DNA of 64,000 bases from Cryptomeria japonica (Eukaryota; Streptophyta; Pinopsida; Cupressales; Cupressaceae): the NCBI RefSeq assembly GCF_030272615.1, contig NC_081413.1, forward strand, positions 103,649,739 to 103,713,738, read 5' to 3'. The notes under the pieces are model-generated. The model saw only the letters and a program-made list of their open reading frames with translations. It was not told the DNA's origin and ran no database searches. A program made the position numbers and the translations under genes. How positions within the stretch are numbered: the first letter of the stretch is position 1; each line of letters starts with the position of its first letter. Shown piece after piece: positions 36,169 to 49,282 of the stretch.

Positions 36169-37068
36169 TTGTGTATTTCACCCAATCACAGAGCTATACT
36201 GGACAAAGCACTTCAAGATTCAGTAGTGGATAGAGATATAGATGAAAATGCCTTCCAGTCTATGGTAGGAAATCTGACACAAGGCACATGTATTGCATTC
36301 ACAGAACAAGATATTGCTAGTGATAAATTGCTTCATAATGACCCACTACATTTGGAAGCTTACATTCATAAGAAAAGAATCAGAAGAGTACTCATAGATG
36401 GGGGAGCCGGTCTCAACATTTGTACTTTAAATCTGGTCAAAGCACTAGGATATTCTAAACTTCACATCGATTCTTCCAAAAGCATAAATATCAAGGCTTA
36501 CGATGACAAAGAATGTCCATCTAAAGGCATTGTAACATTGCCTGTACAAGTAGGACCAATAACAACAGAGGTCACTTTTCAAGTCTTGGATAGAGAAATG
36601 GGATATAACATGTTATTGGGCCGCCCATGGATCCACACCATGCAAGCAGTACCATCCACATTTCATCAGTGTGTCAAATTCCCATACAATGGTATTGAAA
36701 TCACCATAAAGGGTGATCCATATCCATTCCAACATTGCAATTATCTGAAAGATAGTGTGGATAATAAAATACTTATCAATCAGGCCACACCTCTCACTAC
36801 ACAGCTGGCAGCATTAAAGATCACAGAAACAAAAAAAGATATGCCTACAACACCCTCCTTACAAATAAAGGATATGGGTTGTGGAGAATACTCTATTGCA
36901 AATACTTTAAGTGGGAAACAGTTGTCTCTTTCTCCTAAGTCCTTTGGGAAACCTCACACTACAATGCAAAAGTGAGACAAAGGAAAAGAAATTGTCAAAT
37001 ACACAGATTCATGCTCTTTCATTAGATGGGGTGACTTACAAGAAGAATCCTTGAACGAAGATGTTAAC
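36169..37068 (+). pseudogene. Tat/Ogre aspartic protease
   Basis: Open from 36169 to 36975. The active-site loop reads RVLIDGGAGLNICTL (about 36385-36430), with DGG where many retroproteases have DTG or DSG; this variant is common in plant Tat-type elements. The flap and C-terminal part follow: VGPITTEVTFQVLD and MLLGRPWIHTMQAVPSTFHQ. A TGA at 36973 and the solo LTR at 37069 interrupt the tail (SFIRWGDLQEESLNEDV), which rejoins sequence at 40763. It would cleave the polyprotein. Confidence 0.88.
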
Positions 37069-40000
37069 TGTAGTACCCCTACTTGTTTGAACTCATTAGA
37101 CTCACATTTTATTATTGGTTGTTTTCAGTGGATACATTACCATGATATATTATTTAGATTTTTATGACATTATGCTTTATTTGGAGATGAGATGTATAAT
37201 TTATTTGCACTATTTCAATACTTGTGATTTATGGCATTTTATGGATTATTGCTATGTACTAACATTTTACTTTATCTATGCAATGTGTAATTATATGTTG
37301 TGTGTTTGCGAGTGTATTGGATGCAAGGGGACGATTTTCCTTCACTCATTCTGGTGAGACAAGGAACGTCATGATTCTCCTTCATCGGTGTGTATGTCAT
37401 ATTTTCTATATTGTATATATATGCATGTGTGGTTCAGTGATGCAAGTTATTGCAGGTACAAGTACCAAGTAGGTACTAGGTATCGTCTCCACCTGACTTC
37501 ACAGATATGAGTGTGCCTTATATTTTTCGATGGAAGTGGAGGAGATAGTAGTTGACCCTATTTTACTCAGTTACACTCATATGAGTGTCGTCAGTTGGTC
37601 ATCTTGTCAGTTAGTTCGGTCTTCGTATTTTGTCATTTTATCTTTTATGGGTAATTGCTTGAGAGTTGTTTAATTTGAGTATTTTTAGTGGATTTAATTA
37701 ATTAGTTAATTAAGTTTATGAAATTATCTCATTTTTTAATTATGTATGCATTGAGATTATAAATTTAATTAATTAAAAAAAATTATTAAATTAAGTTGCA
37801 AGCTGCATGATATTAGAAATATATTTTATTTAAATTTTAGTGGAAAAATAAATTAGATTAATTATATTTATTGTTTCCTAGAATTTTAAATAAATAAATA
37901 AAAGGATAAATAAATAAAAGAATAAATAAATAAATGAATAAAATAATTAATTAGAATTAAAATATTATTTTAATTCTTTATTTAGAAAAAGAATTAATTG
38001 GAATTAAAGTATTGTTTTAATTCTTTATTTAGAAAAAAGAATTAATTGGAATTAAAGTATTGTCTTAATTCTTTATTTAGAAAACTAATTAATTGCATGA
38101 GAAAAGAAAAGAAAGAATAATGATTTTTAATTATTGCATGTTAGCTTATCTTTTGTTATAAAATTAGAAAATAAAATAAAATTACTATTATTCTAAATTT
38201 AGGTTTTTTGTGAAAAAAGCTATTGAACCTAGAATTTTAGTTTAAATAGGGGAATAGGTCTTTATTTTAGTTACACATGAACAGGTCAGGGATTTAGGTG
38301 AAGGAATTTATTGGAAGCTTATTGAAAAAGTTAGGGCGCTTCTACAGATTTCTTCCAGGAAAGCTATACAGGTTGGATGAATTCTTAGTTGTGGGTTTTT
38401 AGTAAATATTTCTATTTTTTTCTCTGATTGATGTGTGTGTGTTAAATTATTGTCGAATACAAACCCTCTTTTGATGAATTCGAGTTTTGTTTTGAAATCC
38501 ATGCTTGACGTGTATTTCTAGTTTATAGGAAGAAAGTAATTTTTGGAAAATTAGGAAAATTATTATAGAAAATTCATCAAGATTTTATGATGCATGGAGA
38601 ATTGCAAGATTTGGGAGGAATGGGATTCTTAGAGAAAATATTCCCTCTTGTTTGATTTTTGTTTCGATACTTGGCTATGGGAGTCCTTTTTAATATTTGT
38701 GTATCTATGTGAAATTATTTAGTTATTTTAGAAATAAATTTAATCATTAATTAAATTTATTGTGTTATTAAAAGTTAAGGGAATTTGTATTATTATAATA
38801 TTTTGGAGAAATTATGTATTAATTAATTTTCCTTTTAATAAATTTGATTGGAAATAAATTTTGGTTGAAAATAGAATTTACTGGTTTTTAGGTTATTGTA
38901 TGTAAAAATAAATAAATAAATAAATAAAATTAATTAATTATTAAAAAAAAATTAATTAATAAAAAAAAAATTTAATTAATTAAAAAAAACAAATAATAAC
39001 AATAATAATAATATTAATATTAATATATATATATATATAGTATTTTCTGTGGTTTTAATTATGTTATTTTGGAAATGAAAGATATTTCAAAATTAAATCT
39101 TCTTTTTATTATATATTTTAATGTGATATAATTATATAATATTATATTCGTAGAATATATATATATATAATTTGGAATTTGGAATTTAATTTAGATTATT
39201 GATATAATATAATCAGGTTTATTTGTAAATTAATCATGAACATATAATTAGGGGGTTAATTTTTATGTGATTTTATTTAACTTTATTGGACAAATGACAG
39301 ATTGATTTCTTTGTATTAAAACAGTTGTATTTTCTTATTGTCTGGAAAATCTTTAATTGCAAGTTATTTATGCTTTTGACTGTTTTAAGAAAAGATTGCC
39401 TGTATTAGGATCTTGTGTAAATGGTGTTTGTAGTCAAGCTTAATTTCATCACAATTCTGGTTGAGTTGTCATTGTGTCCTATGTTATTATTTCTCCTTGG
39501 TCAGGTGTTGTTGTATAACCTTATTGATGTGAGCCATTGTGTGTGTTTGTCCAAATGGTCAATTTTGGGTTAGTGATTATGTATCCTTCACCTGTGCTTT
39601 GTCAGGATTGTTTATGGTTGTCTGTTTTGCCATAGAGTTCTCATAGAGAGAGACATTTCCTGTTACTGTTCTATGAGAGAGAGTGGCTTTCGAGCGGGGG
39701 CCATGCCCAAAGTGGATGACAAGATAATTCGCCGAAAGTTAGTTAAAAAGTGATAACATAATAATATATTGGGGGGGAGTGAGATAAATATTAATTAAGA
39801 TAAGTGTACCTCATGCATAGGTGAGTGCTTGTACAGGGCTCATAATGTTATGAGAAGGCCTAGAATGGCAAACTTACCACCTTGTCTTCACGAAAGGATT
39901 GGTAAGGTCCACATGAGACTTAGTTGGAACCGGAGGCTCAGGAGAGATTACCAGGAGAAACCCAAGGACGGGGGCCGGGACCTTTGGAGGCTGTACCATG

Positions 40001-40757
40001 GTAACCATCAAGCTATGCGATGACACTCTCTCCTTAGAGTCACTAGTGTTTTGTGAGTTGTGTTTCATGGATAGTTGCAGAGTCTTGTAGTCCTTTTGTA
40101 CTTGTCTTGCTTTGCTTGCTTGAGGGTTTTCTACTATCTCCTAGCATGGTGGGGTGGTTCTATTTCGGGATCACATGGTCGGGTGGTAGTGCCACTTCCC
40201 ATCGGATGTTCTAGATTGTATCTTCAGGCGAGGAAAGGCTTCACTGGTGTTTCTTGGTTCATGGTTTATGTACCAGCTCTTGTTCGAGATCATTCTTCAG
40301 TTGAGACCTTGTGGTCATTGTATCAGACTTTTATGTAACCTTGATATTGTATCATTGTAATCAGTGGTATTAGTGGAAGCCATGTATTTATGGATATTGT
40401 AATATTATTATGTCAGTGAAATGAATGTTATTGTTTGATCTTATGTTTAAATGGTTTATGGAAATTGGATACATTGGAATACTTTTATTTCTTTATTATG
40501 AAATTTGGATGTATGTGTAGTTTTAAACTTAAGTTTTCAATTTATCTAATTAAATGGATTAACTGTGGTGTTAATATAATCTATGAAATTAATCTTTGTT
40601 GGTTACCCTTAGGAAAACATATGGTAGACTTCCGTTGTGCTGTTAAACATGCAATGGTTTTGGTTAGTGCACTTAGTCTTTAACAACAACAAAATTATTT
40701 CACCCTTTAGTTGCCTAGTTGTGTTGTTTTCCTTAGGGTTCCTAGCGGGGCATTACA
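37069..40757 (+). mobile_element. Solo LTR (family S), 3689 bp, inside the Tat/Ogre element
   Basis: Begins TGTAGTACCCCTAC and ends GGGGCATTACA. Flanks are TTAAC (37064-37068) and ATAAC (40758-40762), a 5-bp duplication with one mismatch. Removing it rejoins the Tat/Ogre reading frame across an Asn codon before HWIYREEDH. Internal sequence is AT-rich without genes, with TTAATT/AAATAAAT repeats at 37680-38110 and 38890-39040 and a transcript-like region at 39650-40340. The same family is present inverted at 41955-46063. Confidence 0.9.
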
Positions 40758-41954
40758 ATAACCACTGGATATATAGAGAAGAAGATCATATGACAATACC
40801 CAGAATACACACAGATCAGTATGGCAATGGATTCAAAATACTCCAAAGACATGGATATGATGGTACCACAGGCCTTGGGTTACAGAAACAAGGAAGACTA
40901 GAACTTGTTGTTCCTAATGATAATCCAGGGAATCAAGGATTGGGATACAAGCATGTACAACATATTACCGAAGCAAGACAACATACTCTTGATATACTAA
41001 ATCGACCAAGCAAAACAACAGATTACATATCACACAAGAATTTGTCCACATAGGCACTTCCATCTTCATCTCAAACGAGTAATCAGGTAACTACATCACC
41101 AAGTGCAGAATCAGATGGGGAAGACATGAGACAAATCTTGCAAGAACCTACCACTGAGTTACAAAATGATGCAGTTATTGACATAATAGTATAGGCTAAT
41201 GTGGCAACAGATGCAGGATTACCCCCACCACCTGAATCCCACCCATGGTTATTGTCACTACTTCTACCACGAGAAGCAACTCAGGCTCAACCTAATGAAA
41301 TAGATGAAGAAATATTGCAAAGGCTTATACCAGGCTTAAGAAGGGTCACTAATGTGCAAAGAAGACCAATCAATCTACAACGGAATCAGGGATAGGAACA
41401 AGAAGAAATAAGTGATGATAACTCATATGATGAAACATATATTGAAAGTGAGATAGACTCTCATGATTACGAATTCTTATCACTCCATGATTCTAGCCCA
41501 CTAGAAATTGTAATATTAAGGAATCAAATAAGGCTTATACAGGATGAAGATACACAAAGCCAGTCAAACAATCAAGCCTTCATGTTATCCGAGTCTACTA
41601 AAGAAGGGAGTAATGATTTACCCCTAGTACATTCACACTTGATTGATTGGGGGAATGCAGGCAAACCAATGTTGGATTGGTTTGAAAATGACGAAGCAAT
41701 TTCACAATTTCTAGGAGTCAGAGAGGGATTTCCGCAAGGTGATCATAAAGAAGGGTTTTCTATAGACCTGAATAGAATGACATACTTTGGAGAAGAAAGT
41801 ACTTCTCCAACAGAAGATAAGGATCAAACCACCCATAATGACAAAAGTGACTTGGGTAATCTTCCTATGGAAAGAGAAAGTTCAACATTACTTACAGAGG
41901 AAATAGAAGAAGTAAACATAGTAGGAGGCTGTACATAACATCCATCTAGCAAAA
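40758..41954 (+). pseudogene. Tat/Ogre G-patch domain and spacer peptide
   Basis: 40763-41053 encodes a G-patch: GNGFKILQRHGYDGTTGLGL, then QGLGYK. G-patches bind nucleic acid and are known between protease and RT in several plant retroelements and in some retroviruses. After stops at 41051 and 41192, 41201-41938 is a polar spacer with PPPPESHPWLLS and a module DWGNAGKPMLDWFENDE...KEGFSIDLNRMTYF (about 41645-41790). That module resembles the one at 35850-35990 before the protease. The frame ends at the solo LTR inserted at 41955. Confidence 0.8.
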
Positions 41955-44900
41955 TGTAATGCCTCGCCAGGAAACCCCGAAGGGATTAAGCCATAACACA
42001 AGAATAGAGTGCAATAAATTTTTTTTTAAAAGTTACACCATATAAGATACAACAAGATATCAAAGATTCAGATTACATAGCAGAAGACATCAACTAACAC
42101 CTAAAGAGTTTCCCAACGAGATTACTTAAATTTCACAATTCTCTTAACTCACACAATTAATCCCATAAGCTGATTATCTTAAAAATGAGATAATTCTTAA
42201 ACAAGGATAATTTCTTTCAGAAGATGAAAATATAATTCACAAGATAAGGTTCATCCATTAAGATTTATTCATACTTTTCATTAAAATATAAGCCATGCAT
42301 CTAATATTCTAACACACTAGAATTTCATCATAAACATATGAGATCTTTTCATGCATACTTAATTTCCTTAACAACAACTGAATATATTCCATTACTCTAA
42401 GTTACATTCTTTCACGATCCAATTTACTGCATTTTAAAAGACGATTGCATACATGCATCTATGATAAATCTCATCTAAACCACTTATGCATTCGATCAAA
42501 ATGGCATTCATACATGCTAACACTAAACATGAAATAAGAAATAAAAGCATCACATAACACCAAGATGATCTCGGAGTTCACCCCTAAAGGGCTACATCTC
42601 CGGGTCCGCTCAACTGCAAGACCCCGCTGATAATTAAAAAAGTTAAGAATACATGAGGTTACACCATTACAATCCGGCCATCAAGGCAAAACATAATCAA
42701 TATACAAATGACCGCATCGGTCAATAAATACATAAACGATCCCTGAAAAGAAAAGGATCCAGCTGAACATAATCAAAGCTAATACAAAGGTCCATTGGAG
42801 CATTCACAAAACTAAGTCATCACCACCCAAGGTCTAACATGAAACCAAGACTCACAAGGGCATAAATCACAGGACGACTCCACAAAAGGTGCTCCTATCA
42901 AGACCATACAACAACACCCAAGAGAACGTAGGGACAAGTGTCATCACACAACCTGGTATGGCTACCCTGGCAGGTCTTCATAGGTTCTGGCCCCATACAC
43001 TGGGTTACCCTGGCAACCTAATCCGAAAATCCGGCCCATCCAAGCCTCATGTGGTCCCACACATCCTTTCGTGAAGACAAGGATGATGGTTTGCCATTCT
43101 AGGCCTTCTCACGGCATGTCGAGTCTGTGTTAGCACTCGTCCCATGTGTGAGGCACAATTATCTTACTTAGAGATTACATTCTAATCTACTATTAGGTTA
43201 ACACTTATTAGACTCACTTTCGATGGGTTACCCAGCAACCACTTTGGGCGCGGCCCCCAATCGAAAGCCACTTTCCCATACGACACTAGACTATTCTCAA
43301 GCAACCTCAGACATCAAGGACACACATGGTCAAGCCAACGAAATTCAAAAAGGAGGGAATAACCATCTGGTCAAACACGACTCAAAAGAGGTACACTACT
43401 GACGGTACTCTAACCAGAGACCTGACCAACTATGCTCAACCACGAATCATCATTCGACACCCACACAAAGGATATGACCAATTACGACACTACCACAAAA
43501 CAGTAGTCAACTCGGAACCAAGGATTGAAACAGGTACCCAAATCAACCATACGACTGGGTCCAATCAAACAAAGCACGACTTGCCATTACTTAAGAAAAA
43601 GCGAATACAGAAATTAAACTCGCAAAGGCAATAACCGGAAAAGACAATATTTTCCCATATTGATTTGAACATTAATAGTCAATCAAGTTTTCTAATGATC
43701 TAAGTTTTCAAAAAAACATTGACAGAAAAACCACCGTTATCAGGTGAGTACAATACCACAATCTCAATGGTCCATTCGCCTATGTCTCAAAACAGAGGAA
43801 GATTATAACTATACCATTTATTTTACAAATTGAAATTACCATTAACTCACCAACATTCCAAACAATACATTATTAATTTCCAATAGTATATCATTTAAAT
43901 GATCAAAATATCCAATGATAAAATATTTCATTTACTTCTCAATTACTCAAATGATATGTTCTTGAATAAAATATTATTTAACATAATCAATTAGTAAATA
44001 TATCATATTTCAACAATTTTCCAATAAAATAATATTCTATTTTTTTTTTAAAACAATACTTCCTCAATTAGACAAATACCCAAATTAGCTATTAATTAAG
44101 GTATATATTTATTAATCCAAGATTAATCAAAATATAACCAATTAATATTTAATTGCGAAATTAGCAATTCTAGAATTTAATTAGAAAAAGTGCGTTAATC
44201 ATAAAATGAAATTTGAATATTAATTAACGTATATATTCCATTATACAATTAATTAATATCAAATTAATCATGAGTTATAATTTATGCCACATTAATCATA
44301 ATTAAAAACTTAATTAAAAATTTATAGTAAATAATATTAAAATATTATGTATATTTTTTTTTGAATAAAAAAAAATACATAAAAAAAAAAATTTTAAATC
44401 TTAAAAAAGGCATTTATATGGGGGAGGGTACCCACGTGGACCCCCACGTGGGCCCCCCCCCTTGGGAGCTCACGCTGCTTCCCAATGGGAGCACGCAGCC
44501 CCCATGGGAGCGTTGTTGTTCCCAAAGGGAGCACGCAGCCCCCATGGGAAGCGTTGCTGCCCAAAGGGACACACAACATCCCTCCACGTGGTGGGGAACT
44601 CTCCCACGTGGTTGGGGTTCCAACATTTTTTATTTTATTTTTTTCATTTTTTTTTAAATTGTTTACTGTGTAAAACACAGTCTAAAAAACCAGTCTCTCA
44701 GAGACTAAAAAGAGTTTGTTTTTTTTTTAAATTTATTTACTATGAATAAAAAACACAGTCAGTCTCCCAGAGACTTAAAACAAATAATTTTTTTTTATCT
44801 TTAAAACAACACAAAAATTTCCAGAATATGAGAGGTTTTCAAAATTGAAAGGATAATCCTTTTGGGCATAAGAAAGCTCATTTTCCATGCAAGGATGAAA

Positions 44901-46063
44901 ACAATAAACCAATACCAACTAATTCCACAATGATTCATAACCTTGAGGCAATCAATGGAGAAATTAAAACCAAATAGCATGAAGAACATCCAATACCCAT
45001 TTTTTTTTTTAAATTTAAACAATAACTAACTGATAATCAGAATTCCTACCTCAATAAGCATTCCTGGAAAGGATCTGATGAAGAGCCCCAACCTACAGCT
45101 CAAGAAATCCTTCTCCTTCCAAAATCCCCAAATCTTTCCTCCAAAATATTTTCCAAAAATATATTTTTTCTCCAAAAAAATTCCATCCCCAATATTTTCC
45201 AAAAGTCTAGGTTATATGGAAAAGTTTGACCAAAAATCTAATTTTTGGATTTAAAATTTTTATTTAAAATAAATCACAAAAATCTTTATATTCCAACTAT
45301 ATCAACAAATTAAATTGCTTGTCAATTCAAAATTGATTTTCTCAATTAATTCAATTTAACCTTTCTATTTCCAAAATGCCAAGAAGATAAAATTAATTCT
45401 ATTTCAATTAAAATTAAATCTTTCTTTTTCAACAGCATAAACATAACAAATTTAATATTAAAATTTAACCATTTAATTGAATAAATCGAGCAATTCAGAT
45501 TAACGATAAATCACATAAAGAAATCCTGTTTAATTTAGTCCATTAATCTTTAATGCACAAACACATATTTAATCAAATTAAACACTAAGGACTAATTAAT
45601 CAATTTAACCATACACACCAAACACGCAAACCAAGAAGGTCAACCAGACAAATGACTCGCAAACCCAAACAAAAAGGGAATACCGACGATGACTGATGAT
45701 GCCTACTTGAGCACAACTATGGTCAACTAGGGTCTTACGACCACCTAATCCAACTCTAAGGATTAAAGAGGTACACTCAAACCTGCAAATCCAGGTGAAG
45801 ACGAACCTCGCACTCATGCGGCGTTGTACCTGAAATCTCCTGCAACCAAGAGTCATACATGCATACATATATAAACTTAATGAAAGCATTAGCCCGATAT
45901 TAATACCACGAAATAGGAACACTAAACAACTTGCATACAACTAGTGCAAAAACACATTAACAGATATGCACTAAATCAACACATCTGACTATACTCATTA
46001 TATTATGATAAACTAACTAAGATTAAACCGAGATTAGAAATTGATTAGGGCAGGGGTACTACA
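41955..46063 (-). mobile_element. Solo LTR (family S), 4109 bp, inverted copy
   Basis: On the plus strand it begins TGTAATGCCTCGCC and ends GGGGTACTACA; on the minus strand TGTAGTACCCCTGC...GGCATTACA, matching the solo LTR at 37069-40757. The exact 5-bp duplication CAAAA flanks it (41950-41954, 46064-46068). Shared internal words include AAGTGGCTTTCGA..GGGGGCC..GCCCAAAGTGG and CTTGTCTTCACGAAAGGAT. No gag or pol. A GC-rich island lies at 44420-44620. Confidence 0.93.
44420..44620. other. GC-rich island with a direct repeat inside the solo LTR
   Basis: Contains CACGTGG words and two copies (from about 44485 and 44527) of a unit starting GGGAGCACGCAGCCCCCATG. Overlapping open frames on both strands are products of base composition. 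A similar block is absent or degraded in the partner solo LTR. Confidence 0.6.
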
Positions 46064-47544
46064 CAAAATCACTGAGCAAAGAAGAAAAAGATAGATTCAT
46101 TCATTTTTTCAAGCAACGACCTATCAAATTTGCTTGGTCCTATTCAGAAATGTCAGGCTTAGACTTTGAATTAGTGTTACATCACTTACCATTGATACCA
46201 GGAGTTAAACCTTACAAGCAAAAATTGAGAAAAATGCATCCAAGTATCGCATTACTGGTTAAAATAGAACTACAAAAGTTGCTGGATGTAGGTTTTATTA
46301 GACCTATTGAATACGCGGAATGGATATCCAACCTGGTACCTGTGACTAAGCCCATGGGAGGCATAAGAATCTGTACTAATTTTTGAGATCTAAATAAAGC
46401 TTGTCCTAAGGATGACTTCCCACTACCCAATATCGACATGATAGTTGACCTAACAGCTGGAAATGAGATGCTATCCTTAATAGATGGTTTTTCAGGATAC
46501 AACCAGATTAAAACTGCACCAGAAGATCAACATAAAATGGCCTTTACATGCCCATGGGGAATGTATTGTTGGAATGTGATGCCATTTGGTCTTAAAAATG
46601 CCAGAGCAACATACCAAAGAGCCATGACAACATTGTTTCATGACATGATCCATAACATAATGGAAGATTACGTGGATGACATATTGGCTAAATCACAAAC
46701 TAGGGAAAGTCACCTTGCAGTTCTTACACAGACATTTGATTGGTTGGAACAATATAATGTCAGATTAAACCCGAAGAAATGTGTGTTTGATGTAACAGCA
46801 GGTAAACTGTTAGGGTTTATAGTATCAAACAGAGGAATTGAAATAGACCCTGCCAAGGTCAAGGCATTCAATGATATGCAACCTTCGTCAACACTTAAAC
46901 ATATCAGAGGGTTACAAGAAATATTGCAATCCATAAGGAGATTCATAGTACAGTTGGCAGATAAGTGTCATCCATTCCAGCATTTACTCAGGAAAGGAGT
47001 TACTTTTAAATGGACAGAACAATGCCAGGAAGCTTTCCAAGCTCTGAAAGATTATCTTTTGAACACACCAGTGTTAATATCTCCTACTCCGGGACAACCT
47101 CTATTGTTATACATATCAGCAACGAACTCAGCTCTAGGAGCTCTATTGGCACAACATGACAAAAATGGAAAAGAAAGAGCTATTTACTATATAAGTAGGA
47201 CTCTAATCAGCTATAAGCTTAATTACACCCCCATAGAGCGATCATGCTTAGCAGTAATCTTTACATCACAAAAGCTCAGACATTACATGTTGAGTCATAA
47301 GGTACAACTCATTGCATGCTTTGACCCACTCAAGTATCTATTGAGCAGAGCAACATTGACCGGGCGATTGGCTAAGTGGGTTATGATCTTGAGCGAGTTT
47401 GATATAGAATACATAGACATAAAAGCCATCAAAGGACAAATCATAGCAGATCAATTAGCAGAGGCTCCTATACATGACAGTCATCTGTTGCTGATAGAAT
47501 TTTTAGATGAATCTGTGTTTATATTAACTGCCTCAGTAATGTGA
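46064..47544 (+). pseudogene. Tat/Ogre reverse transcriptase and first RNase H
   Basis: The RT reads LVKIELQKLLDVGFIRPIEY, SNLVPVTKP, then after a TGA at 46384 the DLNKACPKDDFPLPNID, IDGFSGYNQI, MPFGLKNARATYQRAM and YVDDILAKS boxes (catalytic YVDD at about 46668-46682). RNase H I follows from about 47060: ISATNSALGALLAQ, YYISRTLISYKLNYTPIERS, and DIKAIKGQIIADQLAEAP. One open frame of 368 codons spans 46438-47544. It would copy the element RNA. Solo LTR 41955-46063 separates it from the spacer peptide. Confidence 0.92.
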
Positions 47545-47967
47545 AAATTATACTTTGATGGGTCATATACAAATAACGGATCTGGAGCAGGCATTATCTT
47601 CATTACTCCTCAAGGGGATGTTATACCTAAGACATTTAGGATCAATTTCCCATGCACAAACAATATGGCTGAATATGAAGCTCTCCTCATAGGGCTTCGT
47701 ATAGTTGTACAATGGAAAATACAAGAGTTACAGTTCTATGGTGATTCACAGTTGATTGTAAACCAAGTCAATGATGACTACAACATGAAGGATGACAAAC
47801 TCATGCCTTATAAGAAGTTGGTCGAAGATTACAAGGAGCACTTCAGCAAAATTACGTTTGAACAAATCCCAAGAATACAAAACAAGGCAGCAGATGCAAT
47901 GGCAACCATAGGATCTCTTCTGAATATGCCTGCTAATGAAACTCAATTTGAGTTTATCATAGAATAG
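47545..47967 (+). CDS. Tat/Ogre second, archaeal-type RNase H
   Basis: Directly after a TGA at 47542 the sequence reads KLYFDGSYTNNGSGAGIIFI, NNMAEYEALLIGLR, FYGDSQLIVNQV and NKAADAMATI. The acidic residues of FDGS, AEYEAL, GDSQL and AADA are the usual catalytic set. A second RNase H of this type after the first is a hallmark of the Tat lineage. In these elements it is thought to supply the active RNase H function. It runs to the TAG at 47965 without an internal stop. Confidence 0.9.
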   Translation, partial: KLYFDGSYTNNGSGAGIIFITPQGDVIPKTFRINFPCTNNMAEYEALLIGLRIVVQWKIQELQFYGDSQLIVNQVNDDYNMKDDKLMPYKKLVEDYKEHFSKITFEQIPRIQNKAADAMATIGSLLNMPANETQFEFIIE

Positions 47968-49282
47968 TTAATGCTACCTGCATATGAGACTCCCTTATCA
48001 GACTATGTATTTGCAATTGTGGGTCCAGAATCACCTTGGTACAATGAAATATATACATATTTACACACCCAATACATGTCATTGGATCTGTCCAGAAATC
48101 AAAAGAAGACCTTTATTCGTCAGGTATCTAGATACACCATTATAGCTGATACTTTGTATAGAAAGGGTTTCGATGGAACTCTTCTCCGATGTCTAGATGA
48201 GAATGATGCACACCTTGCTTTAAAATAAGTCCATGATGGAATCTGTGGGGCTCACCAAAGTGGTCCGCCATTGTCAAAGAAATTGCTGAGAACAGGGTAT
48301 TATTGGCCAACAATAGAAAAAGATGCTTACAAGTATGTACATAAGTGTAAACAATGCCAAATGCATGGAGACCTTATTCATGCACCAGCACAAGATCTTC
48401 AACCCATCACATCACCATGACAATTTTCACAATGGGGATTAGATCTAGTGGGTAAAATCAACCCTAGTTCTTCTAATGGGCACAAGTTTATCTTGACATA
48501 CTTTACTAAGTGGGTTGAGGTGATTCCTTTAACATACACCACTAGAAAGCAGATAGCAAAATTCATGCTCAACTACATTATATGTAGATACGGAATTCCA
48601 ATGTGCTTTGTTATAGATAACGGGCATCCATTTTAAAACTAGGAAGTGAAAGAGTTGAGTGATGAATTCCACATACAACAGAGATTTGCCACGCCATATT
48701 ATCCACAAAGTAATGGGCAAGCAGAGGCTACAAATAAAACAATATTGAAAATTCTTAAGAAAGTAGTCGCTAACACAGGACGGGACTGGCATCTCCAGTT
48801 AAATCCCTCTCTTTGGGCCTACAGAATAAGAGTACGCACACCTACAGGAGCAACACCATATTCCTTGGTCTATGGGATAGAAGTGATACTCCCCATTGAA
48901 ATAGAAATAACATCTCTAAGAGTCTCCTTACAGAGCATCATATCAGAGGAAGACTACAGGGTAGCAAGGTTACAAGAACTCGAAACCCTTGATGAAAAAA
49001 GACAAACAACATTTAACCATCTACAAAGATATCAAAATAGATTGAGACGAAGTTATAATAAATGGGTCCACCCATGAACTTTTCAGGTGGGAGATCTAGT
49101 ACTTAAAAAGAATCAAAGGAACCTAGCGGAATGAGAAAGGATAGGGAAATTTGAACCTAACTGGCTAGGTCCTTTCATTATAACAAGGGTCATAGGCAAT
49201 GGAGCCTATAATTTGGCTACCATGGAGGGAGATCCAATCTCTGACCCTATGAACATCATGCACCTTAAGCGATATTATGCCT
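47968..49282 (+). pseudogene. Tat/Ogre integrase (broken)
   Basis: Zinc region: HDGICGAHQS, YYWPTIEKDAYKYV, then CKQCQMH (HHCC, about 48230-48365). Core: GLDLVGKI with the first Asp, FVIDNGHPF with the second, NGQAEATNKTI with the Glu. The C-terminal part has FQVGDLVLKK and NWLGPFIITRVIGNGAYNLA, ending IMHLKRYYA at the TAA at 49280. No chromodomain follows. In-frame stops at 48226, 48418, 48634, 48640, 49075 and 49131 disrupt it; most correspond to Gln, Arg or Trp codons altered by a C-to-T or G-to-A change. Confidence 0.92.

Noticed and set aside
41201-41938. Independent host gene
   Set aside because: Its frame, flanks and module shared with the gag C-terminus show it is the Tat/Ogre spacer peptide between G-patch and RT.
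46212-46502. Minus-strand 96-codon ORF
   Set aside because: Shadow of the Tat/Ogre RT, whose plus-strand motifs are unmistakable.
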